DNA from: Phyllobacterium zundukense
Lineage (GTDB): Bacteria; Pseudomonadota; Alphaproteobacteria; Rhizobiales; Rhizobiaceae
Length of the DNA: 64,000 bases
Reading direction: 5' to 3'
Assembly (NCBI RefSeq): GCF_002764115.1
Contig: NZ_CP017940.1
Coordinates: forward strand, 1,090,501-1,154,500
Shown here: positions 36,960-46,040 of the stretch, piece after piece
Numbering within the stretch: position 1 is the stretch's first letter
How the letters are laid out: every line of letters starts with the position of its first letter
Translations under genes and position numbers: made by a program
Notes under the pieces: generated by a model
Seen by the model: only the letters and a program-made list of their open reading frames with translations
Databases searched by the model: none
Told to the model about the DNA's origin: nothing

Positions 36960-36990
36960 GATGATTCTAAGTTCCCGTATCTGGCTTCAA

Positions 36991-37102
36991 GGCCATGTCG
37001 CAACTGAAGTAGCAGCTTCAAATCACGGGCGTGGTCTCTAGAGCTTTTTTTCAGATAGAACCATAGAATTATTCTAAATGGAAGGGATCGACCCTGTGTC
37101 GC
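36991..37102. promoter_or_regulatory. Two TGTCGCAA elements upstream of the GlxA-family regulator
   Basis: GGCCATGTCGCAA at 36991-37003 and GTGTCGCAA at 37096-37104 lie in the leader region of the regulator gene. The first shares an 11-base core with sites before the flavoprotein (32344) and the second MttB gene (59370-59380). Nearness to the start codon (about 35 bases) suggests autoregulation. Confidence 0.5.
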
Positions 37103-37127
37103 AAAAGCGCAGGCATCACATATGATA

Positions 37128-37159
37128 AAGGGAGCAGACAGGCCGTTATCTGCTCCCTT
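37128..37159. terminator. Hairpin downstream of the DUF1127-like gene
   Basis: A perfect 11-base stem (AAGGGAGCAGA and TCTGCTCCCTT) with a ten-base loop lies 20 bases after the stop of the leftward DUF1127-like gene. The following run on that strand is only weakly T-rich. Confidence 0.65.
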
Positions 37160-37178
37160 GCGTTGCTTGTTTCATGGC

Positions 37179-37439
37179 TTAATGCCGGGACTTCAACTTG
37201 TTGTTTTCGCTGATCTGGCGCTCGTAGAGATCGGGCCAGCCAATGTCGCAACGGATATCGTCGGGCAATGCATCAAGCGCCGCTTCCGTTTCGCGCAGCA
37301 TGCGCTGACGGAGGAAAACCTCGTGTGCCTTGCTGACGGCGCGGGCCAAGCGATTCGTCTGGTCCACGAAAACAGCTGCTACCCGTTCGGTAATGCTGCT
37401 GCTCGAATGTCTTTGATATAGTTCGTCACAAGTGCTCAT
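37179..37439 (-). CDS. DUF1127-like small protein
   Basis: An 86-residue protein whose C-terminal part (ETEAALDALPDDIRCDIGWPDLYER) follows the DUF1127 pattern of Arg/Leu-rich helix, 'L..L.D..L.DIG'. Small DUF1127 proteins in rhizobia and Agrobacterium affect RNA turnover and metabolism of phosphate or carbon. It is divergent from a LysR gene with a candidate LysR site between, so that regulator may control it. Confidence 0.65.
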   Translation of the reverse strand: MSTCDELYQRHSSSSITERVAAVFVDQTNRLARAVSKAHEVFLRQRMLRETEAALDALPDDIRCDIGWPDLYERQISENNKLKSRH

Positions 37440-37509
37440 TTTTCTTCTCCTTGGTAATACGGAGGCAAACTGAGTGGCTTCCGTTTGATGATCTTGACTA
37501 TCGCCCCGA

Positions 37510-37526
37510 TTTGATGTTCAATCAAA
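37510..37526. promoter_or_regulatory. Candidate LysR binding site
   Basis: TTTGATGTTCAATCAAA is an imperfect palindrome with a T-N11-A core, the form of LysR-type operators. It lies in the 138-base divergent region, about 50 bases before the LysR gene start. Confidence 0.5.
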
Positions 37527-37577
37527 CGAAATTACGGAACACTATGGTTCAGAAAAATTGATGAAGGAGACGGCGCT

Positions 37578-38480
37578 ATGTCAGCACCCATGCATCATCC
37601 CATCCCGATCCTGGATCTCGATGTGTTGCGCACATTTGCAATGATCGCGGAGACGGGAAGTTTTTCGAGTGCTGCCAATGCAGTATTCCGCACGCCCTCC
37701 GCTGTTTCTATGCAGATCAAGAAACTGGAAGAGACATTGGGCCACGTGCTGCTCGAGCGCGATGCGCGGTCGGTAAAATTAACACCGAGCGGGGAAGTCC
37801 TTCTGGGTTACGCCAGGCGTATGCTGGCGCTCAATCGCGAGACGGTCGCCAAATTCATTGCGCCAACGGTTTCAGGTGTTGTGCGCCTTGGCGCGCCGGA
37901 TGACATCGGCGAGCGCGTACTGCCCTTTGTTCTCAAGCGTTTTGCGGAATCACATCCGGACGTGACAGTTGATGTCGTCATCGACCAGAGCAATAGCCTG
38001 CGCAAACGCCTGGACGAGCAACGGCTTGATGTCACGCTGGTCAATGTGAACGAGACGCTGGCCAAGCTCGATGAAATCGAAATCCTGATGACAGAGGATA
38101 TCATTTGGGCAGGTGCGAAATGCGGCACAGCCCATGAGCGCAACCCTCTACCACTTTCCATGTGGGAAGAAGGGTGTATCTGGCGCGCCAACGCCATCAG
38201 CGCGCTGGAAAGTGCCGGCAGGGATTATCGCGTTGCCTATATGAGCGCACATACCATGGGACAGCGCGCAGCGATTATCGCTGACCTTGCCGTTGCGCCA
38301 TTCTCGAAGTTCCTTCTGGACGACAACATGGTTCAGCTCGGTGCAGATCACGGTCTGCCGCCACTCGGCGAATCCAAGCTTGGCATGCTCGTTGCCAAGA
38401 ATGCAGGGGCCCATGTCAAAGCGGTCGCCCAGCATTTGCGGGTTTATTTCGAAGGCTATGAGCGGACGGGCAAACTTTAG
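37578..38480 (+). CDS. LysR-family transcriptional regulator
   Basis: A 300-residue regulator with an N-terminal winged helix (LDLDVLRTFAMIAETGSFSSAANAVFRTPSAVSMQIKKLEETLG) and a periplasmic-binding-type effector domain from about residue 95 (GVVRLGAPDDIGERVLPFVLKRF). AAGGAG precedes the start. It is divergent from the DUF1127-like gene, the usual arrangement for a LysR target. It resembles the LrhA-type branch, but the effector is not evident. Confidence 0.88.
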   Translation: MSAPMHHPIPILDLDVLRTFAMIAETGSFSSAANAVFRTPSAVSMQIKKLEETLGHVLLERDARSVKLTPSGEVLLGYARRMLALNRETVAKFIAPTVSGVVRLGAPDDIGERVLPFVLKRFAESHPDVTVDVVIDQSNSLRKRLDEQRLDVTLVNVNETLAKLDEIEILMTEDIIWAGAKCGTAHERNPLPLSMWEEGCIWRANAISALESAGRDYRVAYMSAHTMGQRAAIIADLAVAPFSKFLLDDNMVQLGADHGLPPLGESKLGMLVAKNAGAHVKAVAQHLRVYFEGYERTGKL

Positions 38481-38496
38481 ACGAACGTCAGTGACC

Positions 38497-39219
38497 CTAG
38501 CGGCTCAGGCAGTAGTTCTTTAATACCCTGACGAGTTCAACGCTGGTCTGCTTCTGCGAGGCGGTTTCGAAACCGAGCCGCCTTGCCGCTTCGCTGACCG
38601 GGGGAATGATCACAGCGCACGACGAGTGTATTTCACTAAACGGAATACGGTCCAGCAAAGCGCCGGCGTTGCCAATGTTGACGCCTGAACCGGGCATAAT
38701 CTTGATCCTGTCAGCGGCGAGCTCAAACGTCATTTCCAGATCGTCGATACCTTCAGGGACCGTGCGCGAGCGGCCCGATGTCAGGATACGTTCAAAACCA
38801 AGATCGACTGCCATATCGACCGCTTCGGCGAGATCGGGGACGAGATCGAAGGCGCGATGCAGTGTGACGCCAAGTCCGTGACACTGGCGCGTCAGGCGCT
38901 CCAATGTCGTGTAGTCGAGCTCACCATTGGCGAGATTCGCGCCAAAAACCACGCCAGCCAGTGCAGCAGCGCGAACGGCATCAATCTCGCGCAGCATTGC
39001 ATCGATATCGGCCTCAGCGAAGACGAAATTGCCTGGTCTTGGCCGGATCATGGCGTAGATCGGGATTGGCGAAGTGGTTGACTGCCCGATCAAACCAGGG
39101 GTGGGTGTCAGCCCGCCCAATTCGAGCGCTGAACAAAGCTCAACGCGGTCCGCACCGCCATTGATGGCCGCCGCCAGCCCTTCGGAGCTGTCGACGCAGA
39201 CTTCCAGCAAGACGCTCAT
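38497..39219 (-). CDS. cutC: CutC family protein
   Basis: A 240-residue TIM-barrel protein with the CutC signatures LLEVCVDSSEGLAAAINGGADRVELCSALELGGLTPTPGLI and IYAMIRPRPGNFVF. CutC was named for copper tolerance, but its biochemical role is disputed. It overlaps the upstream ROK kinase gene by four bases (ATGA), so the two are co-translated. That pairing hints at a sugar-related role rather than copper. Confidence 0.9.
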   Translation of the reverse strand: MSVLLEVCVDSSEGLAAAINGGADRVELCSALELGGLTPTPGLIGQSTTSPIPIYAMIRPRPGNFVFAEADIDAMLREIDAVRAAALAGVVFGANLANGELDYTTLERLTRQCHGLGVTLHRAFDLVPDLAEAVDMAVDLGFERILTSGRSRTVPEGIDDLEMTFELAADRIKIMPGSGVNIGNAGALLDRIPFSEIHSSCAVIIPPVSEAARRLGFETASQKQTSVELVRVLKNYCLSR

Positions 39220-40130
39220 TTCGTGACTTCCATCAATCCGAGGACGCCAGCGCCGATCAGGCCTGGTTCAATCTTGAGTTCAGCAGGGATGACCAACGGT
39301 TTGTCGGTCTTGCGCAAGATGCGCGCTCGAACCGCCTCGTCCAGCCGCTGGATGAGAGGCACGGAATTGGCAAGCCCGCCGCCAACAGGCACGATGGATG
39401 CGCCGACAACGTTGATTGTCATCGCCAAGGGGCCGCTGACAATGTCGATATAGCACTCGATTGTTCGCTCGGCCGCAGGATCGCCAGCATTCCATGCGGC
39501 GATGATCTCCGTGCTGGGCAAGTTTACGCCATGCAGGTGCGCGTGCAGCCTTTCCATACCGCGCGCGGCCCCAACAGCATCGACACAGCCTATCTGGCCG
39601 CAGCCGCATGCATAGCGCGGGATTGCGACGGGTGGATTTCCCGCGAGTGTCGCTGATACCGGCCCATGACCCCATTCACCGGCAAAACCGCCGGCGCCTT
39701 CATGAATCTTGCCATTGATAACAATACCGCCACCGACGCCGGTACCGAGAATGACCCCGAACACAATGCGATGGCCGCGACCAGCGCCGACAACTGCTTC
39801 GGAAAGTGCAAAGCAATCGGCATCATTGGCGACAAGAACGGGTCTTTGCAGTTTCGCGCTCAGATCAGCCACCAGCATGCGTCCGTGGATGCATGGAATA
39901 TTGGCGCAGGTGATCTTGCCCGTATCGGAATCGACGACGCCGGCAATCGAGATGGAGATAAGGCTTGCCGGATCGACGCTGCCATCCGCAGCGATCTTTT
40001 CAATCGCCGCAGCAAATGCTTCGAAGTCATGCAGCGGTGTCGGGACCTTGGGCAGCGGTCGTATATCTTCGGGCGAATAGGCGATTGCGCCCTTGATGGC
40101 AGATCCGCCAATGTCGAAGCAGGCTATCAT
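39216..40130 (-). CDS. ROK-family sugar kinase
   Basis: A 304-residue kinase with the phosphate-binding MIACFDIGGSAIKGAI start, the ATP-binding VFGVILGTGVGGGIVINGKIHEGAGGFAGEWGH and the ROK zinc motif CGCGQIGCVD. N-acetylglucosamine or N-acetylmannosamine kinase and glucokinase are the main options. It precedes cutC in a two-gene unit. Confidence 0.85.
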   Translation of the reverse strand: MIACFDIGGSAIKGAIAYSPEDIRPLPKVPTPLHDFEAFAAAIEKIAADGSVDPASLISISIAGVVDSDTGKITCANIPCIHGRMLVADLSAKLQRPVLVANDADCFALSEAVVGAGRGHRIVFGVILGTGVGGGIVINGKIHEGAGGFAGEWGHGPVSATLAGNPPVAIPRYACGCGQIGCVDAVGAARGMERLHAHLHGVNLPSTEIIAAWNAGDPAAERTIECYIDIVSGPLAMTINVVGASIVPVGGGLANSVPLIQRLDEAVRARILRKTDKPLVIPAELKIEPGLIGAGVLGLMEVTK

Positions 40131-40196
40131 GGCAAGCTAATTCCGGAATCAAATGATCGTGGATGCTTGATAGCGGAAATTGACTGCTGGACAAAG

Positions 40197-42281
40197 CTAT
40201 TCGCGGTTGCGCCGTGCTGCGCGGTCCTCTCGCGAGCGGCGTCTCGGTGTTGCATCACCGGCGACACCATCCTCGCTGACATTCTTGCGTGGGGGCAAAG
40301 TGACAGCCAGCGACAGTTTCGGGAATGGGTCGATCTTGTTCGGCATGGCCATGGCATAGACGAAATGTTCCTGGAATTTCGGTTCCAGCGCCGTCTCGAT
40401 CTTCTCAATGCGGGTGACTGTGTCTTCAATCTCGCGGCGGTAATTGCGATTGAGCAGGGCCATACGCGCACCGGTACCAGCTGCGTTGCCCACGGCCTGG
40501 ACTTTATCCAGATCACAATCCGGGATCAGACCCAGCACCATCGCGTATTTCGGGTCGATAAAGGAACCAAACGCGCCTGCAAACCGAATCTGGTCGACAT
40601 GATCGATACCGAGCTTGTCCATCAACAGTTTGACACCGGCGTAGAGTGCGGCCTTGGCGAGCTGGATAGCGCGAACATCGTTCTGCGTGATGATGATTGT
40701 CGGCGAACCTTCATGCAGAAGGTAGGAAAAAGTCCGGCCGGTTGCCCTGACGCGCGGCGATTTCGCGGCAAGAGTACCATCGACGACGCCATCCTCCGAG
40801 ATGATTCCGGACAGATACATTTCGGCAATGACCTCGATGATGGCCGATCCGCAGATGCCGGTAATGCCGCTCGCTTGCACCGCTTCGTCAAAGCCCGGCT
40901 CATCCGACCATTGTTCCGTGCCGATGACGCGGAAGCGCGGCTCCAGTGTGATGGGGTCGATGCGCACACGCTCGATTGCGCCAGGAGCAGCACGCTGTCC
41001 GCCGGAAATCTCCGCACCTTCGAAGGCAGGACCGGTAGGCGAGGAGGCCGCGACGGTGCGCTGCCTATTGCCCAAGACGATCTCCGCGTTGGTGCCGACA
41101 TCGACAAGCAGCATCATCTCGTCCTGGTGGTGCGGGCCTTCAGCCAGCGTGGCCGCAGCAGCGTCTGCACCCACATGTCCGGCAATGCACGGCAGCATGT
41201 AGACCCGTGTTCCGGCGTTCATCGAGAGGCCGATATCCGACGCCTTCAAATGAACTGCGCCAGACACGGCCAAGGCAAAAGGCGCGCCGCCAAGTTCAGT
41301 CGGGTCGATGCCGAGGAACAGATGGTGCATGATCGGATTGCCGACGAAGACCGCATCAAGAATGTCCTCGCGAGCAACGCCGCCCTCGGTGCAAACCTTG
41401 TCGATCAGCCCATTGATGGCTTCGCGAACAGCCAGCGTCATGCCTTCCCGGCCATCCGGGTTCATCATGACATAGGAGACGCGGCTCATCAGATCTTCGC
41501 CGAAACGGATTTGCGGATTGGACGTGCCAGCGGAAGCGATAGTGCGAACCGAGAGCAGCGATGACAGATGCATGGCGATAGTGGTCGAGCCGATATCGCA
41601 GGCGATACCGTAAGCTTCATTCTTCAGGCCAGGCCATAGGCCGATCATGGTCGGCCGCGATGTCTCCTCGTCCTGGTAAATAGCGGCCGTAACGCCCCAC
41701 TCACCCTTGCGCAGAATTTTCTGCACGTTGGGCAGGATATGCGCATCGACATCCAGATTGCGGACGCCCCATTCCTTTTCGAGAGCAGCTTTCAGTCGAT
41801 CGAGATCACCGAGCGGCTTGTGCATGTCTGGCTCTTCCACCTCGACGTAGCACATATGAACCGCCGGGTTGCGCTCGATGATGCGCGTATCGGCATCCTT
41901 GCGTACAACCTGTGCGTTGACCTGCACATCATGAGGAACGTCAACGACCAGATCGCCGAGAATTGTCGCCGAACAGGACAGGCGTCGGCCTTCCTTCAGG
42001 TCGCGTTTTTCCGCGTAGCGCTGTTCCTTTGGACCAAATTCGGAAATGTGATCGTTGGACGAGGTGATGCCGTGCTTGGCAAAACGGCCTTCCTGCACCT
42101 CGACCTGGCAGCGTCCGCAAATGCCGCGGCCTCCGCACACGCTTTCGACATAGACGCCGAGCGTACGGGCTGCGTCCAGAATGGGCGTTCCGACAGCGAA
42201 ACGACCGCGCTTACCCGACGGCATGAAGAGAACGAGCGCTTCCTTTGCCGATGCCTCTGGTGCTTTGACGGGTGCGTTCAC
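40197..42281 (-). CDS. RACo-type corrinoid-protein reductive activator (2Fe-2S plus ASKHA domain)
   Basis: A 694-residue protein. The N-terminus is a plant-type 2Fe-2S ferredoxin with ligands Cys49, Cys55, Cys58 and Cys103 (VCGGRGICGRC then LSCSA). The middle and C-terminal parts are a DUF4445/ASKHA ATPase (YGIACDIGSTTIAMHL; LLVDVGTNAEIVLG; FAGAFGSFIDPKYAMVLGL). RACo enzymes use ATP to drive reduction of inactive Co(II) corrinoid to Co(I). The last 15 residues are strongly basic (PRRRSREDRAARRNRE), an extension outside the core fold. It follows the methyltransferase and MetF genes, probably in one operon. Confidence 0.9.
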   Translation of the reverse strand: MNAPVKAPEASAKEALVLFMPSGKRGRFAVGTPILDAARTLGVYVESVCGGRGICGRCQVEVQEGRFAKHGITSSNDHISEFGPKEQRYAEKRDLKEGRRLSCSATILGDLVVDVPHDVQVNAQVVRKDADTRIIERNPAVHMCYVEVEEPDMHKPLGDLDRLKAALEKEWGVRNLDVDAHILPNVQKILRKGEWGVTAAIYQDEETSRPTMIGLWPGLKNEAYGIACDIGSTTIAMHLSSLLSVRTIASAGTSNPQIRFGEDLMSRVSYVMMNPDGREGMTLAVREAINGLIDKVCTEGGVAREDILDAVFVGNPIMHHLFLGIDPTELGGAPFALAVSGAVHLKASDIGLSMNAGTRVYMLPCIAGHVGADAAAATLAEGPHHQDEMMLLVDVGTNAEIVLGNRQRTVAASSPTGPAFEGAEISGGQRAAPGAIERVRIDPITLEPRFRVIGTEQWSDEPGFDEAVQASGITGICGSAIIEVIAEMYLSGIISEDGVVDGTLAAKSPRVRATGRTFSYLLHEGSPTIIITQNDVRAIQLAKAALYAGVKLLMDKLGIDHVDQIRFAGAFGSFIDPKYAMVLGLIPDCDLDKVQAVGNAAGTGARMALLNRNYRREIEDTVTRIEKIETALEPKFQEHFVYAMAMPNKIDPFPKLSLAVTLPPRKNVSEDGVAGDATPRRRSREDRAARRNRE

Positions 42282-42366
42282 GATCGATACTCCAAACTTT
42301 CAAGGCGAGGGGCAGTTTAGCTGCCCACCGCCTTTCTATGCTGTCCAGTTCGCGTAACGCAAACCG

Positions 42367-43329
42367 TCAGCCTGCGGCGCCGCGCCGCGCTTCGCGACCA
42401 CCACGACGGCGACCGCCGCCAGCGGAATCGGCAGGGACGGATACAGCGGGTGCTGCTCCTGCTGCGGCCGGCTGGTGATCGCGATATTTCTTGATCCAGT
42501 AGGTGCAATTGGCGTCAGTGCCGTTCAGAACGTTGGCGGCATGAACTGCTTCCATTTCCTGGGGGCGGCAGGGGTTCATGATCGCCGACGTCATGCCAGC
42601 GCCAATCACCATTGGAATGAAGCCGGCATTGATACCGTGACGGTGCGGCAGGCCGAACGAAATATTCGACAGGCCGCAGGTGGTGTTGACTTTCAGCTCT
42701 TCGCGCAGGCGGCGCAGCAGCGCGAAAACCTGGCGTCCGGCGTCGCCAAGCGCGCCAATCGGCATAACCAGCGGATCGACGACGATGTCATGTGCTGGAA
42801 TGCCGAAGTCAGCGGCACGCTGCACGATTTTCTTGGCAACGGCAAAACGCACGTCGGGGTCCATTGAAATGCCGGTCTCGTCGTTGGAGATCGCAACGAC
42901 GGGCACATTGTACTTCTTGATCAGCGGAAGTATGGCTTCGAGCTTTTCCTCTTCGCCGGTCACGGAATTGACGAGGGGACGACCCTTGGCAACCTTCAGT
43001 GCAGCTTCGATTGCAGCGGTAACCGAACTGTCGATGGACAGTGGAACATCGACCAGGTTCTGGACGATTTCGAGTGTCTTGACCAGCAAGCCGGGCTCTG
43101 TCGCATTGGGATCGACCGCCGTAACGCCTGCATTAACGTCGAGCATCGTCGCGCCGGCAGCAACCTGCTCCAGCGCGTCCTTGATGACGGTGTCGAAATT
43201 GCCTGCGATCATCTCCGCGGCGAGCTTCTTGCGACCGGTCGGATTGATCCTTTCACCGATAACGCAAAATGGCTGATCAAATCCGATGATGATTTCTTTG
43301 GTCGCCGAGGCAACGATCGTGCGGGTCAT
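42367..43329 (-). CDS. Corrinoid:tetrahydrofolate methyltransferase (pterin-binding domain)
   Basis: A 320-residue protein with the pterin-binding TIM barrel of MeTr/AcsE and MetH: FCVIGERINPTGRKKLAAEM, MLDVNAGVT, VPLSIDSSV, RPLVNSVTGEE and GLSNISFGLPHR. It likely moves the methyl group from methylated corrinoid protein to tetrahydrofolate. The C-terminus carries an Arg/Gly-rich extension (GGGRRRGGREARRGAAG). It lies ten bases after the MetF-like gene. Confidence 0.88.
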   Translation of the reverse strand: MTRTIVASATKEIIIGFDQPFCVIGERINPTGRKKLAAEMIAGNFDTVIKDALEQVAAGATMLDVNAGVTAVDPNATEPGLLVKTLEIVQNLVDVPLSIDSSVTAAIEAALKVAKGRPLVNSVTGEEEKLEAILPLIKKYNVPVVAISNDETGISMDPDVRFAVAKKIVQRAADFGIPAHDIVVDPLVMPIGALGDAGRQVFALLRRLREELKVNTTCGLSNISFGLPHRHGINAGFIPMVIGAGMTSAIMNPCRPQEMEAVHAANVLNGTDANCTYWIKKYRDHQPAAAGAAPAVSVPADSAGGGRRRGGREARRGAAG

Positions 43330-43338
43330 TCATATACC

Positions 43339-44241
43339 TCAGCTGGCTGCTGCGTTTGCAGATGCGTGGGAAGCGTTGTGTACCGTCCAGGAGCCACGGT
43401 CGACAAGCCATTCAGACGACTTTTTCAAACCGCCAAACGGGAAGATGTGGATCTGTTTGATCGCGGAAGCGGGGTTGGCGATGGCATGCTGTTCGATTGG
43501 GCCAACAACACCTTCGGGCGAATGACTTGTGGCGAGTGCCGTCAGGGAGAGGGCATTCTTCTTCAGGAAGCTGATCGAATTGCCGACACCGCACATGGCG
43601 GCATACTTGATCAAAGTGGTGATCTTGGCAGGACCGGCAACGCCGAGATGCACCGGCAGATCGACACCATGTTCGCGCAACGATTCCGCATAGCGGATGA
43701 AGCGGTCGGCGTCGAAGCCGAACTGGGTGACAACGCGGAGCTTGGCGCCGGTGCGCTCGCCGAAGTTCTTCTTCAGACGCAATGCTTCGATTGCGACAGC
43801 CTCGGAGAACTCGGGGCTGCCTTCAGGGTGACCGGCAACGCCCATTTCGGTGATGCCGTATTTATCGAAGAAACTTGTCTCCAGCACTTCCATGGTCGAG
43901 GAGAACTCACCAGCCTGGCGCTCGAGACCGCCACCGATAATCAGAACGTCGGTGACGCCTGCTTCCTGAGCGGCGCGACGGATGCGGGTTTCGAGTGCCG
44001 CCTTGGTCGACAGGCGGCGCGAGGCGAAATGTGGTACCGGCTTGTAGCCAAGATCATGAACGCGCTTCGCCGCAGACGTCAGCGTATCCACGCTGTCGGT
44101 GCCCATGTCGGTAATATAGACGCGGGTACCAGCCGGAAACAGACCAGGCAAATCCTGCGATTCGATAGCCTGGCGTGCCGCCACTTCGATGGATGCTGCG
44201 ATCTTTGTCATTGGCTTCGCTCTCAATTCATGAATTGTCAT
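43339..44241 (-). CDS. Methylenetetrahydrofolate reductase-like protein
   Basis: A 300-residue TIM-barrel protein started at MTIHELRAKPM; a GTG two codons earlier is possible. VYITDMGTDSVDTLTSAAKRVHDLGYKPVPHFASRRLST and FGFDADRFIRYAESLREHGVDLPVHLGVAG fit the MTHFR family, shorter and divergent from MetF used for methionine. With a methyl-corrinoid source nearby it may run in the oxidative direction, methyl- to methylene-tetrahydrofolate. It overlaps the preceding small gene by 14 bases. Confidence 0.82.
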   Translation of the reverse strand: MTIHELRAKPMTKIAASIEVAARQAIESQDLPGLFPAGTRVYITDMGTDSVDTLTSAAKRVHDLGYKPVPHFASRRLSTKAALETRIRRAAQEAGVTDVLIIGGGLERQAGEFSSTMEVLETSFFDKYGITEMGVAGHPEGSPEFSEAVAIEALRLKKNFGERTGAKLRVVTQFGFDADRFIRYAESLREHGVDLPVHLGVAGPAKITTLIKYAAMCGVGNSISFLKKNALSLTALATSHSPEGVVGPIEQHAIANPASAIKQIHIFPFGGLKKSSEWLVDRGSWTVHNASHASANAAAS

Positions 44242-44530
44242 GTCCACCTGCCTTTACAAGCGCCACAAGGCGTTCCCGATCATATTCGTTGTCAATTCGC
44301 GCGAGGGCTGCATCAGCCTCGGTATCCAGATCGTCACTCACAGGCACCGGAGTGCCACGGCGCCATTCCGCCAGATAGGCATCGGAATCCTTGGCACCAA
44401 TACGCATCGCACACATGTCGATGGCCTCGGTAAAACGGAGGGGAAGCTCACGCTTGGCTGCCTGGCGTCCCTTCTTGACGGTCACTTGAGCTGGAATGTC
44501 CCGCCAATAAACGACAATGAGATCAGCCAT
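44228..44530 (-). CDS. Small 'virulence factor' family protein (PF13769-like)
   Basis: A 100-residue protein starting MADLIVVYWRDIPAQVTVKKGRQAAKRELPLRFTEAID, the pattern annotated as 'Virulence factor' in alphaproteobacteria. The name comes from an old Brucella screen and says nothing about chemistry. It is the first gene of the MetF-like, methyltransferase and RACo operon and overlaps the MetF-like gene, so a role in one-carbon transfer is more likely. A TGTCGC element lies about 110 bases upstream. Confidence 0.7.
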   Translation of the reverse strand: MADLIVVYWRDIPAQVTVKKGRQAAKRELPLRFTEAIDMCAMRIGAKDSDAYLAEWRRGTPVPVSDDLDTEADAALARIDNEYDRERLVALVKAGGHDNS

Positions 44531-44612
44531 GCAATTCATCCTCCGATGAGGACCCTTTTGCCGGAATATCAGGGGTTAAGCTTGCTATCTCACGACGCGC
44601 GCGCACTCAAAT

Positions 44613-44642
44613 GCGACGTGGGCCATTGGTGTTTTTGCGACA
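44613..44642 (-). promoter_or_regulatory. TGTCGC-type elements upstream of the MetF/RACo operon
   Basis: On the operon's strand, TGTCGCAAAAACACC begins at 44642 and CGTCGC at 44618, 24 bases apart, about 110 and 90 bases before the first gene. The first is the same TGTCGCAA element as at 32349, 36996, 37097 and 52163. Confidence 0.45.
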
Positions 44643-44648
44643 GGCGAT

Positions 44649-45320
44649 TCAGAAGGGCCAGAAGCTCGCCGCATAGGTAACAGCGCTGGCGGCAATGAAG
44701 GCAAAGCCGAAGACAATGCTGATCGAGACGACGCCAAGGATCAGCCCCGCGAGCATCAGTCTGCCATCCCGCTCGCAAAGCGCAATGCCGATGATTGCGG
44801 TGGCCAAAGCGGGAAGCCAATTGGAAAGGGGCATGGGGAGCACGACGGATATGCCAAGGATAGTGGTGAATACACCCAACCAGCGATCGCCCTGCTTGCG
44901 TCCGAATGGCCAGTTGCGCGGCCGGATGAATCTCTCCAGCCATTGCAACCAGGGAACCACCTTGTCGGATACCTGACGGAAACGCTCCGGCGATATCGTC
45001 TTGTCGCGCATGAAGGCCGGCAGCCAGACAGACTCACGTCCCATCACCATCTGCACTGAAACGAGAACGAGAGGGATCCCGGTGATGACACCTGTACCTG
45101 GTGGTAACGGCAAGAGATTGAGAATGGCAAAAAATGTAAGAAGCGCTGCAAAACTGCGATCAGTAAAGGCGTCTTCGAGCTCGGTAAACGACACAGGTGC
45201 CGTTGCAGTTGCCGATAGATCCTCGAACACCTGCGAAAGCGAACGCGGGTCATTGTCCGCTGCCGCATGCACAACCAGCTCGTTCGGCTTCATTTCATTA
45301 TCTGCGTCGATAGCGGCCAT
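44649..45320 (-). CDS. exoD: ExoD-family membrane protein
   Basis: A 223-residue product when started at MAAIDADNEMKPNEL; a longer frame to 45659 runs through low-quality sequence and the next gene. It contains LSQVFEDLS...FTDRSFAALLTFFAILNLLPLPPGTGVITGIPLVLVS, the ExoD signature, and two to four hydrophobic segments at the end. In Sinorhizobium ExoD affects exopolysaccharide and alkali tolerance. It is unrelated to the amine genes around it. Confidence 0.85.
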   Translation of the reverse strand: MAAIDADNEMKPNELVVHAAADNDPRSLSQVFEDLSATATAPVSFTELEDAFTDRSFAALLTFFAILNLLPLPPGTGVITGIPLVLVSVQMVMGRESVWLPAFMRDKTISPERFRQVSDKVVPWLQWLERFIRPRNWPFGRKQGDRWLGVFTTILGISVVLPMPLSNWLPALATAIIGIALCERDGRLMLAGLILGVVSISIVFGFAFIAASAVTYAASFWPF

Positions 45321-45388
45321 CGTCTCGTCTTGTTCGCATTTTGACGCATATGGAGCGGTAATAGTGACATTGCAATGACGAAAACGCC

Positions 45389-45967
45389 TCAGCGTTTCAA
45401 TTCGAGGATGTCCAGAAGGGATTCGCGGGCGGGAGCAGGGAACTCGATTCGGAACTCGTTGCGTCCGGTACGATATGCATAACCCACCTGATCGTTGTCG
45501 GGTCCTGCGCTGTAGTTCATCGGCTTTTCGCCCGCAACATAGTCGACACCGAGATAGGTGAGGCGCTTGTCGCTGTCGGTGTAGAAACGTCCCTTGGTAC
45601 GCTGCGACCCGCTTGTCTTTTCCAGCATCCAGCCCGATCCATCGTCGGAAACGCGGCACTTGAACCAGTCATAGACTGTCAGCGGCGGTTTCTTGCCAAG
45701 TTTGATCGTTCGGCACTGCCAGTTGCCGACCATATCGAAGTCCTCGCTGAAGGCGAGGCTGGGTTTGGCGAGGATCGCGTCGAGCTGCTCCACATCGGAC
45801 ACTGTACCGCCTTTTCGCGCCTCATCGACGGCCTGCCTCTTGGTTTCTTCATACTTGTCGAGCCGGATCTGATCAGACTTCGTAATCAGCCGTGCAATTG
45901 CCCCATCCGCATGGGCGTGGCTTGCACAAAAAAGGCACAGAATCGTTGCTATTGCGGCGCGAAACAT
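45389..45967 (-). CDS. DUF4893 secreted protein
   Basis: A 192-residue protein with a signal peptide (MFRAAIATILCLFCASHAHA). The mature region has VGNWQCRTIKLGKKPPLTVYDWFKCRVSDDGSG and YTDSDKRLTYLGVDYV, features of DUF4893. The two cysteines in WQCRTI and FKCRV may pair. No function is known. It is on the same strand as exoD, about 70 bases upstream. Confidence 0.78.
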   Translation of the reverse strand: MFRAAIATILCLFCASHAHADGAIARLITKSDQIRLDKYEETKRQAVDEARKGGTVSDVEQLDAILAKPSLAFSEDFDMVGNWQCRTIKLGKKPPLTVYDWFKCRVSDDGSGWMLEKTSGSQRTKGRFYTDSDKRLTYLGVDYVAGEKPMNYSAGPDNDQVGYAYRTGRNEFRIEFPAPARESLLDILELKR

Positions 45968-46014
45968 CGTGAAACAGCTCCTCTTTGTTGCGTTCGGACG
46001 GGAACAGAAAGAAA

Positions 46015-46031
46015 CCGCCGATTGATGGCGG
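46015..46031 (-). terminator. Terminator after the DUF1638 gene
   Basis: On the minus strand CCGCC-ATCAATC-GGCGG is followed by TTTCTTTCTG. The stem is short but GC-rich, and it lies ten bases past the stop of the DUF1638 gene. Confidence 0.6.
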
Positions 46032-46040
46032 CGATATGAA

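Noticed and set aside
37242..37252. TGTCGCAA within the DUF1127-like gene as a regulatory site
   Set aside because: It lies inside coding sequence and lacks the GGCC flank or a half-site 21 bases away, so it is taken as background.
39666..41564. 632-codon open frame on the plus strand
   Set aside because: It is antisense to the ROK kinase and RACo genes, spans their gap and has no family features.
43366..44433. 355-codon plus-strand frame
   Set aside because: Antisense to the MetF-like gene and the small gene in front of it.
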